Source: Enterobacter bugandensis
GTDB taxonomy: Bacteria > Pseudomonadota > Gammaproteobacteria > Enterobacterales > Enterobacteriaceae
Assembly (NCBI RefSeq): GCF_900324475.1
Contig: NZ_LT992502.1
Span: forward strand, 2,294,001 to 2,358,000
DNA: 64,000 bases
Direction: 5' to 3'
Below are positions 57,409 to 64,000 of this stretch, piece by piece. The first letter of the stretch is position 1, and every line of letters begins with the position of its first letter. A program made the translations under genes and the position numbers. The notes beneath the pieces were generated by a model. That model was given only the letters and a program-made list of their open reading frames with translations. It searched no databases and had not been told where the DNA came from.

Positions 57409-57426
57409 TTCTGGCTAAGGAACGTT

Positions 57427-57972
57427 ATGACCTCGAAAAAGAGTGCTTCACCCGATTGCAACGATATCAACGATGGCCGGATCGTCTCCTCCCGCCATCT
57501 GGTGTCGGAGCGCTGCGCGGAACTGTCAGAGCTGGAGTACGCGCTGATCATGACCGGCAACGCGTTTAACAAGTGGATGGTGCGCTGCATGGCCGCAGCC
57601 GGAGAGCCGGATATGGGCGCTTTTGACGTCTCGCTGCTGCATCACGTGAACCACCGCGACCGCAAGAAAAAGCTGGCCGATATCTGCTTTGTTCTCAACG
57701 TGGAAGATACGCATGTAGTGACATATGCCCTGAAAAAGCTGGTTAAAGCGGGCTACGTGACGAGCGAGAAAGCGGGTAAAGAGCTCTTTTTCTCCACCAC
57801 GGAGGAAGGGAAAGCGTTGTGCATGAAGTACCGAGACGTGCGCGAAGCGTGTCTGATCGCCATTCATGCGGAGAGCGGCATTTCCGGGAAATCCATCGGC
57901 GAAACCGCGCAGCTGCTACGCGCGATCTCCTCCCTGTATGACACCGCCGCCCGCGCGGCGGCATCACTCTGA
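57427..57972 (+). CDS. MarR-like winged-helix regulator (COG5631 type)
   Basis: A 181-residue predicted transcription regulator with a MarR-like winged helix (LADICFVLNVEDTHVVTYAL, then KKLVKAGYV, about residues 84-112) flanked by helices for dimerisation. It belongs to the group often found beside DUF969/DUF979 genes. It is divergent from the DUF969-DUF979-DUF2891 operon, with a nested dyad between them, so it most likely represses that operon and itself. GGCTAAGGAACGTT precedes the ATG. It is convergent with glgX with a single base between the stops. Confidence 0.88.
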   Translation: MTSKKSASPDCNDINDGRIVSSRHLVSERCAELSELEYALIMTGNAFNKWMVRCMAAAGEPDMGAFDVSLLHHVNHRDRKKKLADICFVLNVEDTHVVTYALKKLVKAGYVTSEKAGKELFFSTTEEGKALCMKYRDVREACLIAIHAESGISGKSIGETAQLLRAISSLYDTAARAAASL

Positions 57973-57973
57973 A

Positions 57974-60049
57974 TTACGGACGTCTGAACAGGGTAATGCT
58001 GCGTCCGGCCAGTTCGTACTCTACGGTTTCGGTGAACGCTGTTCCGGCGGCAGCGTCATCCGCCGTAGACAGCTCCAGCACCCATCCCCCTTCGCCAAAC
58101 TGCGGGATCTGGAACGGCACGGTACCTTCAAACGGATTGAACAGCATCAGCACGTCGTGCCAGATGCCGTCCTCCTGCTGAAGATCCGGCCTGCTGATGG
58201 AGACCCCGAGCGTTGAGCCTTCATCCCACTGCTCGGCCTGCTGCGGACCGCCTCCGGCATTGAACCAGCGGATCTCCAGCCCGTCGCGCCAGCTCTCACG
58301 ACGCAACAGCGGCTGCTGCGCGCGCAGGGCAATGAGCCGGCGGGTGAACTCGCGCAGCGCCGCGTCGTTTTCGGACAGCCCCTTCCAGTCGATCCATGAG
58401 ATCTCGCTGTCCTGGCAGTAGCCGTTGTTGTTGCCCTTCTGCGTGCGGCCAAACTCGTCCCCCGCCAGCAGCATCGGCGTACCGTGGGAGAAAAGCAGCG
58501 TGGTCAGGAAATTACGCTTCTGCCGTTCGCGGGTGGCGATAATGTCCGGGTTCTCCGTCGGCCCTTCTTCGCCATAGTTGTACGACCGGTTATCGTTATG
58601 CCCGTCGTTATTGTCCTCGCCGTTGTCGGCGTTGTGCTTCTCGTTGTACGACACCAGGTCATTCAGCGTAAAGCCGTCGTGGGCGGTGATAAAGTTGACG
58701 CTGGCCCACGGGCGACGCCCGCGCAGGTCGTACAGATCCCCGGAGCCCAGCAGACGCGCGGCAAAGTCCGTCGAGACGTTGTCCCCCTTCCAGTACTCGC
58801 GCACGGTATCGCGGTATTTGTCGTTCCACTCTCCCCAGCCTGGCGGGAAGCCACCGACCTGATAGCCGCCGGGGCCAATATCCCAGGGCTCGCCAATCAG
58901 CTTGAGCTTAGAGAGCACCGGATCCTGGGTAACGGCGTCGAAAAAGCCCCCGCGCGGATCGAACCCCTCAGGCTCGCGGCCCAGAATCGTCCCCAGGTCG
59001 AAACGAAAACCGTCAATGTGCATGGATTCGGCCCAGTAGCGCAAGGAATCCATCACCATCTGCAGCACGCGCGGGTGCGAGGTATTCACCGTGTTCCCCG
59101 TCCCGGTGTCGTTAATGTAATACCGGTGCTGGTCCGGCAGCGTGCGATAGTAGCTGTAGTTATCAATGCCCTTGAATGAAAGCGTCGGCCCCAGCTCGTT
59201 ACCTTCCGCCGTGTGGTTGTAGACCACGTCCAGAATCACCTCGATGCCCGCGTCATGATAGGCGCGCACCATGTCGCGAAAGCCCTGGATCCCCGCCGGG
59301 CCGTAGTAGCGTGACGCCGGAGCAAAAAAGCCGAGCGTGTTATAGCCCCAGAAGTTCTTCAGGCCACGGTCGAGCAGATGCTGGTCGTCCGGGAACCAGT
59401 GAACGGGCAGCAGCTCCACCGAGGTAATGCCCAGACTCTTGATGTAGTCGACCGAGGCTTTGTGTCCCATCCCCTCGAAGGTCCCGCGCAGCTCGGGCGG
59501 GATGGCCGGGTTCATCTGGGTGAAACCCTTTACGTGGCTCTCATAGACGACGGTATGTGGCCAGGGCACGTTTGGCCGGTTGTTGTCCTGCCAGTCAAAA
59601 GCGTTCGGGTCGATAACCTTGCATTTCGGCGTGAACGGCGCGCTGTCCCGCGTATCGAAGCTAAGATCCAGTTCGTCGTGCCCCAGCTCATAGCCGAAAT
59701 GGGCGTCGTTCCAGTCGATATCGCCCACCAGTTCACGGGCATACGGGTCAATAAGCAGCTTATGCGGGTTAAAGCGGTGACCGTTTTCCGGATCGTAGGG
59801 GCCGTAGACGCGATAGCCGTACAGCGCACCGGGTTTCAGGTCAGGCACATAGCCGTGCCAGACCTCATGGGTATACTCCGGCAGTTCCAGCCGGGCGATT
59901 TCTGTTTTCCCGGACGGGTCAAACAGACAGAGCTCCACCCGCTCCGCGTGCGCGGAGAACAGCGCGAAGTTAACGCCCTTCCCGTCATAATTCGCACCCA
60001 ACTGCTGGCCATGACCGGCCCGAATTTCAAACGTAGTTTCCTTTGCCAT
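57974..60049 (-). CDS. glgX: Glycogen debranching enzyme GlgX/TreX type
   Basis: A 691-residue isoamylase-type alpha-1,6-glucosidase (GH13). An N-terminal carbohydrate-binding CBM48 domain (about 10-110) precedes the barrel. Catalytic residues are D351 ([10 protein letters not shown]), E387 (LIGEPWD) and D458 (ITAHDGF). It removes branches from glycogen to release linear maltodextrins. It is longer than E. coli GlgX and lies downstream of treZ and treY (15 bases from treY), so it fills the TreX role: it makes substrate for TreY. GAGAACGAAA precedes the ATG. Confidence 0.94.
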   Translation of the reverse strand: MAKETTFEIRAGHGQQLGANYDGKGVNFALFSAHAERVELCLFDPSGKTEIARLELPEYTHEVWHGYVPDLKPGALYGYRVYGPYDPENGHRFNPHKLLIDPYARELVGDIDWNDAHFGYELGHDELDLSFDTRDSAPFTPKCKVIDPNAFDWQDNNRPNVPWPHTVVYESHVKGFTQMNPAIPPELRGTFEGMGHKASVDYIKSLGITSVELLPVHWFPDDQHLLDRGLKNFWGYNTLGFFAPASRYYGPAGIQGFRDMVRAYHDAGIEVILDVVYNHTAEGNELGPTLSFKGIDNYSYYRTLPDQHRYYINDTGTGNTVNTSHPRVLQMVMDSLRYWAESMHIDGFRFDLGTILGREPEGFDPRGGFFDAVTQDPVLSKLKLIGEPWDIGPGGYQVGGFPPGWGEWNDKYRDTVREYWKGDNVSTDFAARLLGSGDLYDLRGRRPWASVNFITAHDGFTLNDLVSYNEKHNADNGEDNNDGHNDNRSYNYGEEGPTENPDIIATRERQKRNFLTTLLFSHGTPMLLAGDEFGRTQKGNNNGYCQDSEISWIDWKGLSENDAALREFTRRLIALRAQQPLLRRESWRDGLEIRWFNAGGGPQQAEQWDEGSTLGVSISRPDLQQEDGIWHDVLMLFNPFEGTVPFQIPQFGEGGWVLELSTADDAAAGTAFTETVEYELAGRSITLFRRP

Positions 60050-60064
60050 TTTCGTTCTCCACGA

Positions 60065-62533
60065 TTATTCGCAGGTAAGCAGAACCAGTACACATCCCTT
60101 TTCTGACGTTAAATCCAGCGTCTCTTGCAGAATGCGGCTTTCACCGCTGAACAGATCCCGATAGCGCTTCCCGGCCAGTTCGTCGGGTATCGCTACCGTG
60201 GTATTGACCCACAGCTGATGATTATCGGTGATGCCAAAAACCAGACGCGGCACGGCAACTATCAGCGCCTCCTCGTCTTTAACGCGCGCATAGACAATCA
60301 GGTTCTCCTCGCGCTCGCCGGAAACCTTGAGCGGCAGCCAGTCGCCGTAGCGGAAAAGCGCGTCGTAATGCGGTCGAAGCCGCAGCAGCGTGGCGGTGAC
60401 AAACTGCTTTACCCTGCCGTCCCGCCAGCACGCCGGGTTTTCAAACACTGGAGCATCCGCCGCGCTGAGGTTTTGCACCAGCGCGTTGAAGTCCGGCTCC
60501 CGCCGGTTATCCGGGTCGACGAGGCTAAAGTTGAGCGCCTCGCTGCCCTGATAGATATCCGGCACGCCGGGCGCCGTCAGCTTGATGACCGTCTGGCTGA
60601 GGCTGTTCATCAGCCCGGCGCGGATAAAGGGCTGCATCGCCTCGCTGAAATCATGCAGGAACGGGGCGTTATCCGGGGAAAGCAGATGCCGCGCATAGCT
60701 CAGTACCACGCTCTCATAGCTCTCGTTGCTGTCGATCCAGTCGGTGCGCTGCTTCGCCTCGCGAAGCGCTTTCTCAAGGAAGCCGAGGAAACGCGTCTCC
60801 AGCGATGCAAGCCCTTCGGCATCGTCAGGCGACAGCGTGGCGGGCCAGACGCCCGCCAGCGCCTGATAGATCATCCACGTATCTGCGGCGTTCGGCGCGG
60901 TGCCGTCGTTGAGAAAACGCACCTGAGTCTGGTTCATCTGCCGCCAGCGGGCGAGATTTTCTCCCCAGCGTTCCGGCGCCTCCGTCAGGGTGTAGAGCCG
61001 CGCCCGGGCGTCTTCTCCGCGCTTGGTATCGTGCGTGGAGGTGCCCAGCAGCGCGTCGGGCTGACGGGCGAGACGAATGCGCATCTCCTGGTGAAAGCGG
61101 GATAACGAGAACGCGCGCGGCGTCGGGTCAGCGCCCACTTCATTGAGCGCAAGCTCAAGGTTCAGACGGAAAAACAGCGTATCTTCCACCGACTTCGCCA
61201 TCAGCGGCCCGGTCAGCTGCTGGAAGCGGGTTCTGAAAAGCGCGGCGCAGTCGCGGCAATCTTCCGGCAGATCGCCGGTAAGAATGCGCACAATCAGGCT
61301 GAGCGCCGCTTCCGACGTCTCCACGCTGGCGACTACGCAGTTAAGCAGCGCCACGTCAGGCGGGGTTAGTCCCTCGCGAGTGCCGTAGGTGCGGTACACC
61401 GGAAAAGCGATAAGCAACTCGCGCAGCGCGTGGCGGATCTCCTCGCGCGGCAGCGCAACGTCATTGCGGCGGGCCAGATCGTCCGCAAGGTTTAGCAGCG
61501 TGGTGAACTCGCCCTCAAAATTACGATCGGTCATCAGACCCTTGGCATCGCGCAGTTCGGCGTGGCGATCGACCGTGACGCCCAGCGTCTCGTCGTGGAT
61601 TGTCTCCAGGCGCGAGAGGTTATCGTCGTCGACCAGCACCTCTGCCAGCGAGGCGATAAACTCGTAGCCGGTGGTGCCGGAAACCGGCCAGTCGGTGGGG
61701 AGCTGCTCTCCCTTCGCGAGAATTTTTTCGACCGTGATGTAACAGTCAGGTCCGGCTGCCTGCCGCAGCTTCTGCAAATAACCCAGCGGATCGGCCAGGC
61801 CGTCAATATGGTCAATGCGCAGGCCGTCAACCACGCCCGCGTGAACCAGCTCAAGAATGAGACGGTGCGTATCGTCGAAGACCGCCTCGTCTTCAACTCG
61901 TACACCTACAAGACCGGTGATCTCGAAGAAGCGCCGCCATGAGAGCTGCTTCGGCGCTTCCCGCCAGGACATAAGCCGCCAGCTCTGCAGCTCATGCAGT
62001 TCGGCGATACTTTTGTCCTCGCTGTACGTGCCCGGATTAAGCGGGTACGCCGTGTCGTAATAGACCAGAGAGACTTTATTCGTGACAGTGTCACGTTTTA
62101 ACGTAATGGCACCCTTCTCCAGCTCCGCCTCAAAGGTGTCTCCGAGAAACGGCAGCGTAAGCGGGCGCGACGCGTCGATATCGAAATAGCGGAAATAGCG
62201 GCTCTGCTGGCCATATTCAATCACGTCCCGCCACCAGGCGTTTTCCAGCGAGGTGGACATATGGTTCGGGACAATATCCAGAATCAGCCCCATGCCAGCC
62301 TGCCTGAGCGCCGCGGCCATGCGGTCAAACCCTGCCCGACCGCCAATCGCGGGGTCAATTTCATTCGGGTTGGTCACGTCATAGCCGTGGGTGGAACCCG
62401 TTGTAGCGGTAAACACGGGCGAGGCGTAGAGGTGGCTGATGCCGAGGTCTTTCAGATACGGCACCAGCTCGACAGCGCGGTCAAACGTCATGCCGTTGCG
62501 GAACTGAATACGGTACGTGGCGGAAGGGATCAT
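60065..62533 (-). CDS. treY: Maltooligosyl trehalose synthase TreY
   Basis: An 822-residue GH13 enzyme of TreY type. N-terminal YRIQFRNGMTFDRA and LYASPVFTATTGSTHGYDV are hallmarks; the nucleophile is D241 in LRIDHIDGL and the acid/base E269 in ITVEKIL. It converts the reducing-end alpha-1,4 bond of a maltodextrin to alpha-1,1, giving maltooligosyl trehalose. The start overlaps the treZ stop by four bases (ATGA). The operon treZ-treY-glgX makes trehalose from glycogen, a route for osmotic and desiccation stress; E. coli K-12 lacks it and uses OtsAB. Confidence 0.96.
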   Translation of the reverse strand: MIPSATYRIQFRNGMTFDRAVELVPYLKDLGISHLYASPVFTATTGSTHGYDVTNPNEIDPAIGGRAGFDRMAAALRQAGMGLILDIVPNHMSTSLENAWWRDVIEYGQQSRYFRYFDIDASRPLTLPFLGDTFEAELEKGAITLKRDTVTNKVSLVYYDTAYPLNPGTYSEDKSIAELHELQSWRLMSWREAPKQLSWRRFFEITGLVGVRVEDEAVFDDTHRLILELVHAGVVDGLRIDHIDGLADPLGYLQKLRQAAGPDCYITVEKILAKGEQLPTDWPVSGTTGYEFIASLAEVLVDDDNLSRLETIHDETLGVTVDRHAELRDAKGLMTDRNFEGEFTTLLNLADDLARRNDVALPREEIRHALRELLIAFPVYRTYGTREGLTPPDVALLNCVVASVETSEAALSLIVRILTGDLPEDCRDCAALFRTRFQQLTGPLMAKSVEDTLFFRLNLELALNEVGADPTPRAFSLSRFHQEMRIRLARQPDALLGTSTHDTKRGEDARARLYTLTEAPERWGENLARWRQMNQTQVRFLNDGTAPNAADTWMIYQALAGVWPATLSPDDAEGLASLETRFLGFLEKALREAKQRTDWIDSNESYESVVLSYARHLLSPDNAPFLHDFSEAMQPFIRAGLMNSLSQTVIKLTAPGVPDIYQGSEALNFSLVDPDNRREPDFNALVQNLSAADAPVFENPACWRDGRVKQFVTATLLRLRPHYDALFRYGDWLPLKVSGEREENLIVYARVKDEEALIVAVPRLVFGITDNHQLWVNTTVAIPDELAGKRYRDLFSGESRILQETLDLTSEKGCVLVLLTCE

Positions 62534-64000
62534 AACGATGCGTCTCCATCAGCAAAGCGAACGACAATACTGTTCGGCGGCAAAACGTCGTTTACCTCCG
62601 GCCAGGCGAAGCGCGTCTCCCCTGCAAGCGCGGGCACGTCGACAGGCTTATGGCCGATATTGAGCGCCAGAGAGAGCGTCCCGGACGGGAAGCGCCAGCT
62701 CACCGTCACCATGCCGGGCGCGGTCTCGATCGCCTTGCCTTCAACGATGCCACCCTGATGCAGAAGCGGAACGATATAGCGATGGCGCAACGTCAGCAGG
62801 TGGCGGGTGAAGCGCAGCCACGTTTTCCCTTCGTCGGTAGCAATCTTATGCCAGTCGAGCTTTGAGCGAACGAAGGTGTTAACGTCGTTCGGATCCGGGA
62901 CGGCTTCATCGTGCCCGGCGTGGCCGGTAAACTCTTTCGCGCGCCCTTCCCGCACCGCTTTTGCCAGGTCGCCGTGAAAATCGGTGAAGAACAGGAAAGG
63001 ATGCGTTTCACCGAACTCCTCGCCCATAAACAGCAGCGGGATATGGGGAGAGAGCAGCAGCGCGGCAAGCAGCACCCGCGTCCTGTCGGCCCCCGCGAGG
63101 GTGATGAGCCGCTCCCCCTGGGCGCGATTCCCGGTCTGATCGTGGTTTTGAATGAAATCGACGAAGAACTGCGGCGGCTGGGTACGGCACTCCACCCCGC
63201 GAGATTCTCCGGTTTGCAGCGAAATCTCGCCCTGGTAGACAAACCCTTCCGCCAGCGCACGGGCGAACTTTTTCTCCGGCTCACACGCAAAATCCTGGTA
63301 GTAGGCGTGCGTTTCGCCGGTGGCAAACACGTGGGCAGCATTGTGGAAGTCATCATTCCACTCGGCGGTGAACAGCGGCGTGTTGCCCTCTTCATCGCGC
63401 GGATGCAGGAAAATCACGTTGCGGCTGTCTTCCGTTGTCAGGTGAACGTGACGATGCGGGATCGCCTCGCGGATCTTCGCGGCAATCTCCTCCAGAATGT
63501 GCGTCCCGGAGCTGTCTTTAATCTGGTCGATGGCATCAAAGCGCAGGCCGTCCAGACGGTACTCCGTCAGCCAGTAGAGCGGTGCGTCGGTGATGTACTG
63601 CCTCACCGGCTCGCGCTCGTAAGCGATGCCGTTGCCCCACGGCGTCATTCGATCCGCATCAAAAAACGCGGGCGACAGCAGAGGGAGATAATTCCCCTCC
63701 GGGCCGAAGTGGTTGAGCACGATATCCAGCACCACGGAAAGCCCGAGCCCGTGCGCGGCGTCGATAAACGCGTGAAACTCCTCCGGCGTGCCGTAGGCCA
63801 CGTGCGGGGCATACAGCAGCACGCCGTCGTAGCCCCAGCCGCGGGTTCCTCCAAACTGGGAAACGGGCATCACTTCAAGCTGGGTGATACCGAGCTCCGC
63901 CAGATAGGGCAGCTTGTCGATGGCCGCCCGGAAGGTGCCCTCCGGGGTAAAGGTGCCGACGTGCAGCTCGTAAATGACCGTCTCTTCCCACGGCCGCCCT
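62530..64000 (-). CDS. treZ: Maltooligosyl trehalose trehalohydrolase TreZ (3' part)
   Basis: The frame is open to the window edge, so the gene begins beyond 64000; about 489 C-terminal residues are present, starting GRPWEETVIYELHVGTFTPE. Catalytic residues are visible in YRLDGLRFDAID (nucleophile aspartate), VHLTTEDSRNV (glutamate) and FVDFIQNHDQTGN (transition-state aspartate). TreZ cuts the alpha-1,4 bond next to the trehalose unit made by TreY and frees trehalose. A shorter start at 63873 would lose the beta-1 strand of the barrel and is rejected. It is the first of the three visible genes. Confidence 0.95.
   Translation of the reverse strand, partial: GRPWEETVIYELHVGTFTPEGTFRAAIDKLPYLAELGITQLEVMPVSQFGGTRGWGYDGVLLYAPHVAYGTPEEFHAFIDAAHGLGLSVVLDIVLNHFGPEGNYLPLLSPAFFDADRMTPWGNGIAYEREPVRQYITDAPLYWLTEYRLDGLRFDAIDQIKDSSGTHILEEIAAKIREAIPHRHVHLTTEDSRNVIFLHPRDEEGNTPLFTAEWNDDFHNAAHVFATGETHAYYQDFACEPEKKFARALAEGFVYQGEISLQTGESRGVECRTQPPQFFVDFIQNHDQTGNRAQGERLITLAGADRTRVLLAALLLSPHIPLLFMGEEFGETHPFLFFTDFHGDLAKAVREGRAKEFTGHAGHDEAVPDPNDVNTFVRSKLDWHKIATDEGKTWLRFTRHLLTLRHRYIVPLLHQGGIVEGKAIETAPGMVTVSWRFPSGTLSLALNIGHKPVDVPALAGETRFAWPEVNDVLPPNSIVVRFADGDASL

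Noticed and set aside
58484..59179. Plus-strand open frame of 231 codons antisense to glgX
   Set aside because: Valine-rich shadow of the debranching enzyme gene with no domain.
60125..61105. Long plus-strand open frame (326 codons) antisense to treY
   Set aside because: treY is unambiguous on the other strand with all catalytic motifs; the antisense frame has the arginine/glutamine-rich composition of a shadow of a GC-rich gene.
62530..63873. treZ as a complete gene starting at the internal ATG 63873
   Set aside because: The frame continues to the window edge with conserved TreZ sequence upstream, so the gene is partial, not short.

Overview
The window reads as a chromosomal segment of an Enterobacteriaceae member, most likely Enterobacter (cloacae complex) or a close relative. 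Reasons: the gene order uxaB / yneG / glsB / sad / ptrR / sotB / marC / marRAB / eamA / ydeE, with yneE and tam alongside, follows the E. coli K-12 min-34 region; many proteins are close to their E. coli counterparts; and non-coli Enterobacter-type loci (urt urea transporter, treZ-treY-glgX, a SilA-like metal efflux cluster) are also present. No rRNA, tRNA, CRISPR array, insertion sequence or prophage gene was seen. Species assignment is an inference from remembered sequences, not a search.

1-8.4 kb: the 3' part of the urt operon (urtC partial, urtD, urtE); zinT behind a Zur-type palindrome that begins in the urtE stop codon; the antibiotic-stress locus ydeE, eamA, marB, marA, marR (divergent from marC) with a well preserved marO region; then an AT-rich gene for a secreted LprI-like protein. 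8.4-23.3 kb: sotB, a tandem pair of PhzF-family genes, ptrR/sad, an extra methyl-accepting chemotaxis protein, glsB-yneG, a GAF-GGDEF diguanylate cyclase, uxaB, the bestrophin-like yneE and five GNAT acetyltransferase genes.

23.3-31.1 kb: a compact four-gene cluster (secreted epoxide-hydrolase-like protein, OmpR-type regulator, histidine kinase, CcdA-thioredoxin fusion) whose two outer promoters share a TGTATC/GATACA dyad and a CACATATCC element. It is followed by tam, a nudK-like gene, a DeoR regulator, a VOC protein and a PACE-type efflux protein.

31.1-41.8 kb: an accessory-looking redox island with four aldo/keto reductases (one with a Tat signal), two LysR regulators, a flavodoxin-fold reductase, a secreted tandem ABM protein and a secreted tandem carboxymuconolactone-decarboxylase-like protein. 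In its middle, a headless old-yellow-enzyme gene abuts a headless amidohydrolase gene, which marks an old deletion. 42.2-52 kb: a HipA-family gene with no antitoxin partner, then a chromosomal Cu(I)/Ag(I) efflux locus (silABFC-like, divergent from silRS-like) around a perfect CusR-type palindrome. 52-57.97 kb: a LysR/DHA2-transporter pair and a DUF2891-DUF979-DUF969 operon divergent from a MarR-like regulator. 57.97-64 kb: glgX, treY and treZ (partial), which together turn alpha-glucan into trehalose.
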